Source: Flaviramulus_B aquimarinus
GTDB lineage: Bacteria; Bacteroidota; Bacteroidia; Flavobacteriales; Flavobacteriaceae
NCBI RefSeq assembly: GCF_039543205.1
Contig: NZ_BAABJH010000006.1
Coordinates: 186,001-250,000 of the forward strand
Direction of reading: 5' to 3'
DNA: 64,000 nucleotides
Notes under the pieces: generated by a model
The model's database searches: none
Told to the model about the DNA's origin: nothing
What the model saw: only the letters and a program-made list of their open reading frames with translations
In this document: one piece after another, positions 36,286 to 44,605 of the stretch
How positions within the stretch are numbered: position 1 is the stretch's first letter
How the letters are laid out: each line of letters begins with the position of its first letter
Made by a program: the position numbers and the translations under genes

Positions 36286-39069
36286 TTAGAGTTTCTCTTT
36301 TAAATACTTCCCGGTTTCAGAAGTTTTTACTTTAATAATAGCTTCTGGTGTACCAAATGCCACTAGATTACCGCCTGTTAAACCACCTTTAGGGCCTAAG
36401 TCAATAATATGGTCAGCGCATTTAATAAGGTCCAGATTATGTTCTACAACTATAATGGAATGTCCTTTTTCAATCAACGCATTAAATGACTTTAACAATT
36501 TTTGAATATCATGAAAATGAAGACCTGTAGTAGGTTCGTCAAAAATAAAGAGTGTTTTGTCTTTGTTATTTCCTTTTCCTAAAAAGGTTGCCAGTTTAAT
36601 ACGTTGAGCTTCGCCACCAGAAAGGGTAGAGGAGCTTTGCCCTAAAGTAACATAGCCCAAGCCTACATCTTGCAGAGGTTGCAATTTGGTTTTAATTTTA
36701 GTTTGTTGGTTAGCATCAAAAAATGCAACGGCATCATCAATGGTTAGGTTTAAAATATCATCAATACTTTTACCAGCATATCTCACTTCTAGAACTTCTT
36801 TTTTAAAGCGTTTGCCTTTACAGGTTTCGCATTCCAAATGTACATCTGCCATAAATTGCATTTCAATAGTGACTTCACCTTCACCTTTGCAAGTTTCACA
36901 ACGTCCGCCGTCTACATTAAAAGAAAAGTGTTTGGCTTGGTAGTTCCTAATCGTACTGAGTTTCTGTTTTGAATAAAGTGCACGAATATCATCATACGCT
37001 TTAATATAAGTTACAGGATTTGAACGCGATGAGCGACCAATTGGATTTTGATCAACAAACTCAATATGTTTTATGTTGCTGAAATCGCCTTCTAAGGCAG
37101 TGAATTGGCCTGGTTTATCACCAAAATCGGTTAATTTCTTTTGGAGTGCAGGATATAAAATCTTTTTAACAAGTGTACTTTTGCCACTACCAGAAACACC
37201 AGTAATTACGGTTAACATACCTAACGGGAAGCTAACATCAATATTCTTTAAGTTATTTTCTCTGGCGCCTATAATGTCAACACTATATTTTGAGGCCCTT
37301 CTGGTTTTAGGAACCTCAATACTTAGCACTTCATTTAAATATTTAGCTGTTAAAGATTCTGATGCTAAAATATCTGTATAGGTGCCTTTAGCGACTACGT
37401 GACCTCCAAAAGTTCCAGCTTCTGGACCAATATCTATAATAATATCGGCAGATTTCATGATGTCCTCGTCATGCTCAACCACAATAACCGTATTTCCTAA
37501 ATCGCGTAATGATTTTAAAACGGATATTAAGCGTTCTGTATCTTTTGGATGTAAGCCAATGCTAGGCTCATCTAAAATATACATAGAACCCACAAGGCTA
37601 CTTCCTAAAGAGGTTGCTAAATTAATACGCTGACTCTCACCTCCAGATAAGGTATTTGATTTTCTGTTTAATGTTAGATAGTCTAAACCTACATTGGCAA
37701 GAAATGATAATCGGTTATTTATTTCCTTTAATAGCCTGTTGGCAATTTTTGTGTCGTAATCGTTTAATTCTAATTGCTTGAAGAAATTTGTTAATTTATC
37801 CAATGGCATTTCAACCAGATCGGTAATGGTCGACCCTGCTATTTTCACGTAATTGGCCTCAGTACGTAAGCGTTTACCATCACAGGATTTGCATTTGGTT
37901 TTTCCGCGGTAACGCGATAACATCACACGATTTTGAATTTTATAAGCCTTGGACTCTAACTCAGTAAAAAAAGAATTTAAACCTTCAAAATATTGATTTC
38001 CAGCCCATATGAGTTGTTTTTGAGCATCGCTTAATTCAAAATATGGTTTGTGTATTGGAAAATCGAATTTATGTGAATTATTTACGAGTTGGTCTTTATA
38101 CCAGCTCATACTTTCGCCTCGCCATGGAAAAATGGCACTTTCGTATACTGAAAGCCCTGTATTTGGAATTACTAAATCATTATCAATACCAATAATATCA
38201 CCATAACCTTCACACTTCGGACATGCGCCGTAAGGGTTATTAAAGCTAAACAAATGAACATTAGGTTCTAGGAAATTAATACCATCTAATTCAAATTTGT
38301 TACTAAAATGGTGTTGTTTGTTATCGTTTAGCGTTTCGATAATACATTCGCCTTTACCTTCAAAAAAGGCTGTTTGTATGGCATCTGCCAGTCTATTATA
38401 AAAATTTTCTTCGTTTTTAGTGATGATTCTATCAACGACCAAGTGTATAGTGTCTTTTTTGTTGATAGATTCGACTTCATCAATTCTGACTACTGAACCA
38501 TTTACTTTAACCCTTGCATAACCTTGTTGTTGCAAGGCTTTTAGTTTATCTTCTATGGTTCGTCCTTCTTCTAGGTAAATAGGAGCGAGGAGTAATAACT
38601 TTTTACCTTCAGTAAAGGTTTTTAAATAATTCAAGACATCTGTAATTGTATCCTTTTTTACTTCTAAGCCAGAAGCAGGAGAATATGTTTTACCAATTCT
38701 AGCGAATAATAGTTTTAGGTAATCGTAAATTTCTGTTGTTGTACCAACGGTTGAACGCGGATTGGTAGAATTTACTTTTTGCTCAATGGCAATAGCAGGA
38801 GCAATTCCTTTTATATAATCAACTTTAGGTTTATTAAGTCGTCCTAAAAACTGACGTGCATAACTTGATAAGCTTTCCACATAGCGTCTTTGGCCTTCAG
38901 CATAAAGCGTATCAAAGGCTAAACTGGATTTTCCAGAACCAGATAAACCAGTAATAACCACTAACTTATTTCTTGGTATAACAACATCAATATTTTTTAG
39001 GTTGTGTAATTTGGCACCTTTTATAATGATGTTTTCTTTTGGGTTTACTTCTGAAATAGCAGTGTTCAT
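36286..39069 (-). CDS. uvrA: Excinuclease ABC subunit A
   Basis: UvrA recognises DNA damage for nucleotide excision repair and loads UvrB. The 927-residue protein has two ABC ATPase modules: Walker A ITGLSGSGKSSLAFDTLY (about 40-57) and VITGVSGSGKSTLVKKILY (about 630), and signature motifs LSGGESQRINLA and LSGGEAQRIKLA. Zinc-binding cysteines are visible in CPKCEGYGD, CKSCDGKRL and CETCKGEGE...CETCKGKRF. Length and motifs indicate a standard UvrA. It is monocistronic. A TATCTTTG -7 motif lies on the minus strand at 39094-39101. Confidence 0.97.
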   Translation of the reverse strand: MNTAISEVNPKENIIIKGAKLHNLKNIDVVIPRNKLVVITGLSGSGKSSLAFDTLYAEGQRRYVESLSSYARQFLGRLNKPKVDYIKGIAPAIAIEQKVNSTNPRSTVGTTTEIYDYLKLLFARIGKTYSPASGLEVKKDTITDVLNYLKTFTEGKKLLLLAPIYLEEGRTIEDKLKALQQQGYARVKVNGSVVRIDEVESINKKDTIHLVVDRIITKNEENFYNRLADAIQTAFFEGKGECIIETLNDNKQHHFSNKFELDGINFLEPNVHLFSFNNPYGACPKCEGYGDIIGIDNDLVIPNTGLSVYESAIFPWRGESMSWYKDQLVNNSHKFDFPIHKPYFELSDAQKQLIWAGNQYFEGLNSFFTELESKAYKIQNRVMLSRYRGKTKCKSCDGKRLRTEANYVKIAGSTITDLVEMPLDKLTNFFKQLELNDYDTKIANRLLKEINNRLSFLANVGLDYLTLNRKSNTLSGGESQRINLATSLGSSLVGSMYILDEPSIGLHPKDTERLISVLKSLRDLGNTVIVVEHDEDIMKSADIIIDIGPEAGTFGGHVVAKGTYTDILASESLTAKYLNEVLSIEVPKTRRASKYSVDIIGARENNLKNIDVSFPLGMLTVITGVSGSGKSTLVKKILYPALQKKLTDFGDKPGQFTALEGDFSNIKHIEFVDQNPIGRSSRSNPVTYIKAYDDIRALYSKQKLSTIRNYQAKHFSFNVDGGRCETCKGEGEVTIEMQFMADVHLECETCKGKRFKKEVLEVRYAGKSIDDILNLTIDDAVAFFDANQQTKIKTKLQPLQDVGLGYVTLGQSSSTLSGGEAQRIKLATFLGKGNNKDKTLFIFDEPTTGLHFHDIQKLLKSFNALIEKGHSIIVVEHNLDLIKCADHIIDLGPKGGLTGGNLVAFGTPEAIIKVKTSETGKYLKEKL

Positions 39070-39165
39070 AGGATTTTAACGGAAATAATCTTGCAAAGAT
39101 ACTATAAGTATTTGAGCATAAAAAATGCATTATTATCGAATAAAATGTTAAAAAAAGGTGTTAAT

Positions 39166-39199
39166 TTTTGCATTTTAGGAATGATTGTTGTTATATTTG
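39166..39199 (+). promoter_or_regulatory. Bacteroidota-type promoter for the ECF sigma factor
   Basis: A TTTTG at 39166-39170 (-33 region) is 21 bp upstream of TATATTTG at 39192-39199, an exact TAnnTTTG -7 box. Transcription would start near 39206, giving a 5' leader of about 100 bases before the ATG at 39307. Confidence 0.5.
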
Positions 39200-39306
39200 A
39201 AACATAATAAGCTATTAAATAAACACTCGCCTATACGCAGAACATTACTTTTAAACATGTAACCCCAAGCAAAGAAGCCCTCTTCTGTGCGCTAAAAGTA
39301 ATTATT

Positions 39307-39891
39307 ATGCAACACGAAATTATTACGGATGCTATATTGGTTAGCAACTATATTAAAGGCGATGAAAGAGCTTTAGAGACACTCATCATTAGGCACAAGC
39401 AAAAAATTTACAGTTTTATTTATTCTAAAGTATATGACAAAGATGTTGCAGAAGACATTTTTCAAGATACTTTTATAAAAGTTATTCGGACACTAAAACG
39501 TGGTGCTTATAATGAAGAAGGTAAGTTTTTGCCATGGGTTATGCGTATTTCGCATAATTTGGTAATTGATTTTTTTAGAAAAAATAATCGCATGCCTAAA
39601 TTTGATAATACTGGTGAGTTTAGCATTTTTTCTGTACTTAGTGATAGTAGTTTAAATGCTGAAAAAACGATTATTAAAGAGCAGGTTGAAAATGATGTTA
39701 GACGATTGGTTGATGAACTTCCTGAAGATCAAAAAGAAGTACTATTAATGCGTATATATAAGGATATGAGTTTTAAAGAAATATCTGAAAGAACAGGTGT
39801 TAGCATAAATACTGCATTAGGAAGAATGCGCTATGCATTAATTAATTTGCGTAAGATAATAGATAAACACAACATAGTTTTAACAAACTAA
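39307..39891 (+). CDS. RNA polymerase sigma factor, ECF subfamily, 194 aa
   Basis: Sigma region 2 (about 25-90) includes DVAEDIFQDTFIKVIRTL and the DNA-melting/-10 segment with WVMRISHNLVIDFFRK. Region 4 (about 135-190) has PEDQKEVLLMRIYKDMSFKE and the helix-turn-helix ISERTGVSINTALGRMRYA. Regions 1 and 3 are absent, as in ECF factors. No obvious membrane anti-sigma gene is adjacent; instead a 48-codon gene follows after about 80 bp. Flavobacterial relatives of this gene have the same arrangement to my knowledge. Its regulon and signal are unknown. A canonical promoter lies about 110 bp upstream. Confidence 0.92.
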   Translation: MQHEIITDAILVSNYIKGDERALETLIIRHKQKIYSFIYSKVYDKDVAEDIFQDTFIKVIRTLKRGAYNEEGKFLPWVMRISHNLVIDFFRKNNRMPKFDNTGEFSIFSVLSDSSLNAEKTIIKEQVENDVRRLVDELPEDQKEVLLMRIYKDMSFKEISERTGVSINTALGRMRYALINLRKIIDKHNIVLTN

Positions 39892-39973
39892 TGTTACCAG
39901 CTTTTGTATTAAGTGTACAATAAAGTGAGTTTTGCTACGTTATTGGTTTGAATAAACCCTATAAATGTATAAA

Positions 39974-40120
39974 ATGGCAAAACTTTACTCTGAAAATTCT
40001 ATTAAAAAATTAAACAAACTTGAACCGAAAGAAGAGACGGTTAATTTTCTTCTAAATTATTCAAAGGCTTTAAATGTTATAAGTTGTAATAATATGAAGT
40101 TTGAAGCACTTCTAAATTGA
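39974..40120 (+). CDS. Small conserved-type protein, 48 aa, downstream of the sigma factor
   Basis: This gene begins MAKLYSENSIKKLNKLEPKE and ends KFEALLN. An in-frame ATG at 39965 would add three residues. It is basic and helical, with no membrane segment or signal peptide. Codon usage and composition look coding, and it lies 82 bp after the sigma-factor stop on the same strand, before a bidirectional terminator, so the two are probably cotranscribed. A part in sigma-factor control (for example a small antagonist) is possible but not shown by the sequence. Confidence 0.7.
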   Translation: MAKLYSENSIKKLNKLEPKEETVNFLLNYSKALNVISCNNMKFEALLN

Positions 40121-40126
40121 GTTTTC

Positions 40127-40164
40127 AAAAAGTCCTGATAAAATAAAAATTATCAGGACTTTTT
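40127..40164. terminator. Bidirectional terminator overlapping the end of nth
   Basis: AAAAAGTCCTGATAA pairs with TTATCAGGACTTTTT over an 8-base loop. It ends the sigma-factor transcript and, on the minus strand, covers the last three codons and the stop of nth. Confidence 0.88.
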
Positions 40165-40812
40165 ATTTTTATAATAATCTTGAATCACAGATTGCCTCCC
40201 GATAGTTTTTGTAATAATATCTTTGTCTAAGTCCCAGCCTCTTGCTGGTGAATATTGACGTCCATACCAAATGATTTGTAAGTGTAACTCATTCCATAAC
40301 TCTTTTGGAAACAATCGTTTGGCATCTTTCTCGGTTTGAACTACATTTTTACCATTGCTTAGATTCCAACGGTACATTAGCCTATGTATATGTGTATCAA
40401 CTGGAAATGCGGGAACTCCAAAAGCTTGAGACATGACCACGCTTGCTGTTTTATGTCCTACGGCTGGAAGTTCTTCTAAAGCTTCAAAACTTTGAGGAAC
40501 CAAACCATTATGTTTTTCAATAAGTATTTTTGATAACCCATGGATGCCTTTGCTTTTCATTGGGGATAATCCAACAGGCTTTATAATATCTCGAATATCT
40601 TCTATAGTAAGTTTAACCATGTCGTATGGATTATCGGCTTTATTGAATAATAATGGTGTTATTTTATTCACTCTTACATCTGTGCTTTGAGCAGACATTA
40701 ATACAGCAATTAGTAAAGTATATGGATCTTTATGATCTAAAGGAATTGGAATTTCTGGGTAGAGTTTGTAAAGTTCATTAATAACAAAGTTAACCTTCTC
40801 TTTTTTAGTCAT
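40153..40812 (-). CDS. nth: Endonuclease III-like DNA glycosylase lacking the iron-sulfur cluster
   Basis: A base-excision-repair glycosylase/AP-lyase that removes oxidised pyrimidines. The helix-hairpin-helix LPAVGHKTASVVM carries the catalytic Lys121, and the catalytic Asp139 lies in FPVDTHIHRL. The first 180 residues follow Nth closely. The C-terminus is unusual: where Nth has four cysteines that hold a [4Fe-4S] cluster, this protein reads YGRQYSPARGWDLDKDIITK, and it has no cysteine anywhere in its 219 residues. The catalytic residues are intact, so it is probably active but cluster-free. It is divergent from the bcp gene, with 35 bp between the two ATGs. Confidence 0.9.
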   Translation of the reverse strand: MTKKEKVNFVINELYKLYPEIPIPLDHKDPYTLLIAVLMSAQSTDVRVNKITPLLFNKADNPYDMVKLTIEDIRDIIKPVGLSPMKSKGIHGLSKILIEKHNGLVPQSFEALEELPAVGHKTASVVMSQAFGVPAFPVDTHIHRLMYRWNLSNGKNVVQTEKDAKRLFPKELWNELHLQIIWYGRQYSPARGWDLDKDIITKTIGRQSVIQDYYKNKKS

Positions 40813-40818
40813 AAATTG

Positions 40819-40826
40819 TATTTTTG
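40819..40826 (+). promoter_or_regulatory. Bacteroidota -7 promoter motif TATTTTTG for bcp
   Basis: It matches TAnnTTTG and lies 21 bp before the ATG at 40848. Because a possible TTG start (40824) would fall within this box, it supports the ATG as the real start. Confidence 0.45.
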
Positions 40827-40847
40827 TTAAAAATCAAAGTTAATACT

Positions 40848-41300
40848 ATGAACACATTAAAACAAGGTGATGCTGTCCCGAATTTTACGGCAAAAGATGA
40901 ACAAGGAAATACTATTTCATTGAGCGATTATAAAGGAAAAAAATTAGTGGTTTTCTTTTATCCAAAAGCGAGTACTCCAGGATGTACCGTTGAAGCTTGT
41001 AATTTAAGAGATAATTATGAGGTCTTGCAAGACCAGGGTTATGAATTATTAGGTGTAAGTGCAGATTCTGCAAAGCGACAAGCTAATTTTAAAAATAAAT
41101 ATGAATTCCCTTTCCCGCTTTTAGCTGATGAAGATAAAACTGTAATTAATGCTTTTGGTGTATGGGGACCTAAAAAATTTATGGGTAAGGAATATGAAGG
41201 TATTCATAGAATGACTTTTTTGATTAACGAAAAAGGTGTCGTAGAACGTGTTATTGAAAAAGTAAAAACTAAAGATCACGCTGCCCAAATATTAGCATAA
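40848..41300 (+). CDS. bcp: Thioredoxin-dependent peroxiredoxin, BCP/PrxQ type
   Basis: Reduces hydrogen peroxide and organic peroxides with electrons from thioredoxin. The 150-residue protein has the thioredoxin fold and the motif YPKASTPGCTVEACNLRDN, with peroxidatic Cys46 and resolving Cys51 five residues apart, the classical PrxQ arrangement. The ATG at 40848 starts MNTLKQGDAVPNF, as in the family. It is divergent from nth with a short spacer and ends at a strong hairpin. The protein is cytoplasmic. Confidence 0.95.
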   Translation: MNTLKQGDAVPNFTAKDEQGNTISLSDYKGKKLVVFFYPKASTPGCTVEACNLRDNYEVLQDQGYELLGVSADSAKRQANFKNKYEFPFPLLADEDKTVINAFGVWGPKKFMGKEYEGIHRMTFLINEKGVVERVIEKVKTKDHAAQILA

Positions 41301-41305
41301 AAATT

Positions 41306-41338
41306 AAAAGCGGCTATTTCTATAAAATAGCCGCTTTT
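41306..41338. terminator. Bidirectional terminator after bcp
   Basis: AAAAGCGGCTATTT and AAATAGCCGCTTTT flank a CTATA loop, 5 bp after the bcp stop and 21 bp from the end of the converging gene. Confidence 0.9.
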
Positions 41339-41359
41339 GTTTATAATAATAAAAATCGT

Positions 41360-42823
41360 TTATTTTCTTTTTCTACTTAAAGTTAAAGGTTTTCTGGTAT
41401 AGCCAAATAGGCGGTAATCCTTGATTAGCTCTGCAGTTCCTTCTGGAACCATATCTTCCCAACCACGTTCACCATCAGAAATCATTTGTAATATTTGGCG
41501 AGAAAAAATGTTCATTATAGTTTCATCATAATCCGTTATATCAATAACCTTTCCATTGTATTTAAAGAATTTGTATAATTCTTTCATACGTGGATATACT
41601 TTTAAGTTTTCACTATTAATGAGTTCTCCGGTATTCGGATCGAGCATAGGGTATAAGTATACTTTTAAATCCTTAAAGAATAATTTCCCAAAGGCTTCAA
41701 GAATACCACCGCTTATATGACGATAATACTTCTCGTCAAAAATATCAATCAAATTGCTTACGCCCATAGCTAGCCCCATTCTGGCTTTAGTGTAATTAGA
41801 AAAGTATTCAACAACTTTAAAATATTCTTGGAAGTTGGAAATCATTACAGACTGCCCTAACGAGCAAAGCAAATCGGCTCTATCTATAAAATCTTGTTCG
41901 TCAATTTCACCTTCAGCCCTTAAATTAGATAAGGTAATTTCAAAAACGACTACCGTTTTATTAACATCAACCTTGTTTTCCTTGATAAACATTTCATATG
42001 ATTTCTCATACATAGCCATATTTACTCTAGTTACAGGTCTAAAACTACCACGTAACGCTAAAATATTTTTCTTGTAAAACACTTTTGCTGGAAGTACATT
42101 TGTGCCATCAGGCCCAAACATTACGGCATCTGTCATGCCATTTTTAACCAATTGCAAGCTCATTAATCGGTTATCAATATCTTTAAAAACGGGACCCGAA
42201 AAATTTATGGTGTCAATTTCCAATCGATCTTTATCTAAATGATCATATAAATAACGTAACAATTTTTTAGGTTCATTATACTTGTAAAACGCACCGTAAA
42301 TTAAGTTTGTCCCTAATATTCCAAGTGTTTCTTGTTGCAAACGTGCATCTGTTTCTTTAAAACGCAAATGCAAAATAATTTCGTTATAATCACCAGTGGC
42401 TTCTACTTGATATTTAATACCAACCCAACCATGGCCTTTAAATTGTTTGGCAAAATCTATGGTAGCAACGGTATTAGCGTAAGTAAAAAATATTTTATTT
42501 GGATTTTTTTCACGAGTTAATCTATTTTCCATGAGTTCCATTTCATGGGTAAGCATTTTTCGTAAACGTGCTTCTGTTACGTAACGGCCATCATCTTCCG
42601 CGCCATAAATAGCATCACTAAAATCTTTATCGTAAGCAGACATGGCTTTGGCAATGGTTCCAGAAGCACCACCAGCTCTGAAAAAATGACGACAAGTTTC
42701 TTGTCCAGCTCCAATTTCAGCAAATGTTCCGTAAATATTTGCATTAAGATTAATTTTCAGTGCCTTAGATTTTAACGATGGAATATCATCAAATTCTTTG
42801 TCTCCTTTTATGGTTATTTCCAT
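41360..42823 (-). CDS. Conserved cytoplasmic protein of unknown function, 487 aa
   Basis: This belongs to a conserved family in Flavobacteriia and other bacteria that databases label inconsistently (for example as nicotinate-nucleotide adenylyltransferase or TonB-dependent receptor). Neither label fits: there is no signal peptide or TonB box, and no nucleotidyltransferase HxGH motif. Conserved-looking stretches include NIYGTFAEIGAGQETCRHFF, RAGGASGTIAKAMSAYDKDF and IYGAEDDGRYVTEARLRKML near the start, LSNLRAEGEIDEQDF in the middle, and ISGGILEAFGKLFF later. It is soluble and mostly alpha/beta. It is monocistronic. The function is unknown; I rate the coding call as certain. Confidence 0.85.
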   Translation of the reverse strand: MEITIKGDKEFDDIPSLKSKALKINLNANIYGTFAEIGAGQETCRHFFRAGGASGTIAKAMSAYDKDFSDAIYGAEDDGRYVTEARLRKMLTHEMELMENRLTREKNPNKIFFTYANTVATIDFAKQFKGHGWVGIKYQVEATGDYNEIILHLRFKETDARLQQETLGILGTNLIYGAFYKYNEPKKLLRYLYDHLDKDRLEIDTINFSGPVFKDIDNRLMSLQLVKNGMTDAVMFGPDGTNVLPAKVFYKKNILALRGSFRPVTRVNMAMYEKSYEMFIKENKVDVNKTVVVFEITLSNLRAEGEIDEQDFIDRADLLCSLGQSVMISNFQEYFKVVEYFSNYTKARMGLAMGVSNLIDIFDEKYYRHISGGILEAFGKLFFKDLKVYLYPMLDPNTGELINSENLKVYPRMKELYKFFKYNGKVIDITDYDETIMNIFSRQILQMISDGERGWEDMVPEGTAELIKDYRLFGYTRKPLTLSRKRK

Positions 42824-42892
42824 ATCAATTATAGGTTATTGCTAATATTCACAAAGGTATTAAATAAGTAAGGCAAAAAATAAAAATAAGCT

Positions 42893-42900
42893 TATTTTTG
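42893..42900 (+). promoter_or_regulatory. Bacteroidota -7 promoter motif TATTTTTG for the MBL hydrolase
   Basis: It matches TAnnTTTG and lies 20 bp before the TTG start at 42920, the same spacing as at bcp. No clear -33 TTG is visible. Confidence 0.4.
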
Positions 42901-42919
42901 TGTGAAACTTTATTAAAAA

Positions 42920-43681
42920 TTGAAAATTACTTTTCTTGGTACTGGCACATCACAAGGCATTCCGATTATAGGAAGCAAACACCCTGTATGTTTGAGTAAA
43001 AACCCAAAAGACAAGCGCTTACGGGTCTCTATTTTAGTAGAGTGGAGTGATTATACTTATGTTGTGGACTGTGGTCCGGATTTTAGATATCAAATGTTAA
43101 GAGCCAAGTGCGATAAAATTGATGGTATTGTGTTTACACACGAACATTCAGATCATGTTTTGGGCTTGGATGATATCAGACCTTTTTATTTTAGACAAGG
43201 GGATATTTCTATTTATGCCCACAAACGTGTTCTAAAAGCACTATACAAAAGGTTTGATTATATTTTTAGTACAGAAAACAAATATCCTGGAGCTCCAACG
43301 GTTATTACAAATCGCATTAAAAAGAAGCCTTTTATGCTGAACGATTTGGAAGTAGTCCCTATAAACGGAAAACATAACAAGCTACAAGTTTTTGGATATA
43401 GATTTAATGATTTTGCATATTTAACCGATATGAAAACCGTTAAGGACAAAGAAGTAAAAAAGTTAAAAGGCGTTAAGGTTTTGGTTGTGAATGCATTGCG
43501 TATAAAACCACATCAGTCGCATTTTAACCTAGAGGAAGCATTGCAATTTATTAACAAAGTAAACCCTGAAAAGGCTTATTTAACGCATATTAGTCATTTG
43601 TTAGGATTTCATAAGGACGTTGAAAAGTCGTTGCCTGAACATGTTTTTTTAGCCTATGATGGCTTGCGGTTAACCATTTAA
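42920..43681 (+). CDS. MBL-fold metallo-hydrolase, PhnP/RNase Z-like
   Basis: The protein starts MKITFLGTGTSQGIPIIGS, the usual start of this group, at a TTG codon (42920); the next Met is residue 59. The metal site is THEHSDH (His74, His76, Asp78, His79), followed by VLGLDDIRPF, and further ligands include the Asp in YLTDM (about 174) and a His in YLTHISHL. These are the features of PhnP-like phosphodiesterases that hydrolyse cyclic phosphodiesters. An early Cys-containing segment HPVCLSKNPKDKRLR may bind a structural metal. It is cytoplasmic and is followed, 11 bp on, by a small exported protein that is probably cotranscribed. Confidence 0.9.
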   Translation: MKITFLGTGTSQGIPIIGSKHPVCLSKNPKDKRLRVSILVEWSDYTYVVDCGPDFRYQMLRAKCDKIDGIVFTHEHSDHVLGLDDIRPFYFRQGDISIYAHKRVLKALYKRFDYIFSTENKYPGAPTVITNRIKKKPFMLNDLEVVPINGKHNKLQVFGYRFNDFAYLTDMKTVKDKEVKKLKGVKVLVVNALRIKPHQSHFNLEEALQFINKVNPEKAYLTHISHLLGFHKDVEKSLPEHVFLAYDGLRLTI

Positions 43682-43692
43682 AATTAAAGAAG

Positions 43693-44193
43693 ATGAAGTC
43701 AAGAATTTTTATGTATTTATTTGTGTTTGCCATACTGCTAATATTGTTTCAATATGTAAATGCAAAGCGCGTATTTGAAGATATGGACAACAAATTAGTG
43801 GGCTATAAAGCACAATTGGAAAAATATAAAGATTCAGTAGTTGTTTTGCAAAATGATATCATTGAAGTGTCTCATTTTAATTTAGACAGAAACGAAGATG
43901 CTATTAGTTATTTTGAAGATGAAGGCTATAATATTGATGAACTGATTCCTTTTATTAAAGATGAGCTTTATAGGTTAAATGAAGTTAAAGGAGACCACCC
44001 CATAGTACCTTACGCCGCTAGTGAAGGCAGAAAGATGCTAATTAACACTGTAAAAATGTTAAACCATAAATGGATTATTGCTGATTTTTCGGATGGTGAG
44101 TATTGGGGAGAGATTTTTTTGACTTATGAAATCACTCAAGATAAACAACTCAAATTCAATCTAATAGAATATTTTTTGTACCCATTTGATTAG
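43693..44193 (+). CDS. Hypothetical exported or anchored protein, 166 aa
   Basis: One hydrophobic N-terminal segment (about residues 5-22) is followed by a coiled coil (about 25-62), then a C-terminal domain of beta strands with EGRKMLINTVKMLNHKWIIA and FSDGEYWGEIFLTYEIT. I do not recognise the family; similar small proteins accompany the MBL hydrolase gene in relatives, to my knowledge, but the evidence is thin. It lies 11 bp after that gene and converges with the next lipoprotein gene at a 3-bp gap. Confidence 0.7.
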   Translation: MKSRIFMYLFVFAILLILFQYVNAKRVFEDMDNKLVGYKAQLEKYKDSVVVLQNDIIEVSHFNLDRNEDAISYFEDEGYNIDELIPFIKDELYRLNEVKGDHPIVPYAASEGRKMLINTVKMLNHKWIIADFSDGEYWGEIFLTYEITQDKQLKFNLIEYFLYPFD

Positions 44194-44196
44194 TCG

Positions 44197-44565
44197 TTAT
44201 TTTACTCTATAAGCAATGCCTTTTTGTTTTTTTACCTCACCTACATAAGAGTATTCGTAAGTATATGAAGAATCTGTTGTTGTTAGGATTTTTAAATGAA
44301 TATCCTTTTGTTCTGCCATATTCTTTGGATTGATGGTTTTAAAAATAACTTCGCAATTGTTTATCCATCTAAGCTGTGATGAATCTGTTTTGTTATTATA
44401 AACTTCAACCTGTAAATTTTTGCTTCTTTTAAAGGAAGACTTAAACAGTTGGTCGTTTATAACAACTTCACTAAAAAATTCACCAGTTTTATAATCTTTA
44501 CAGTTTCGAGGGGTTTCATAACAACTAAATAGAAGGAAAAGTAGAAGAAGAACTAAAAATCGCAT
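44197..44565 (-). CDS. Small lipoprotein, 122 aa
   Basis: The ATG at 44565 gives MRFLVLLLLFLLFSCYETPR, a lipoprotein signal with LFSC as lipobox, and a mature domain of about 105 residues with beta-strand pattern (QVEVYNNKTDSSQLRWINN, SYTYEYSYVGEVKKQKG). A longer frame upstream to 44673 overlaps the XRE gene and would bury the signal, so I reject it. No family is recognised. It lies 40 bp downstream of the XRE regulator on the same strand and may share its transcript. Confidence 0.72.
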   Translation of the reverse strand: MRFLVLLLLFLLFSCYETPRNCKDYKTGEFFSEVVINDQLFKSSFKRSKNLQVEVYNNKTDSSQLRWINNCEVIFKTINPKNMAEQKDIHLKILTTTDSSYTYEYSYVGEVKKQKGIAYRVK

Positions 44566-44605
44566 AGCATAAGTATTAAAAGGCAAAGCTAATAAAAGAA
44601 TAGAG

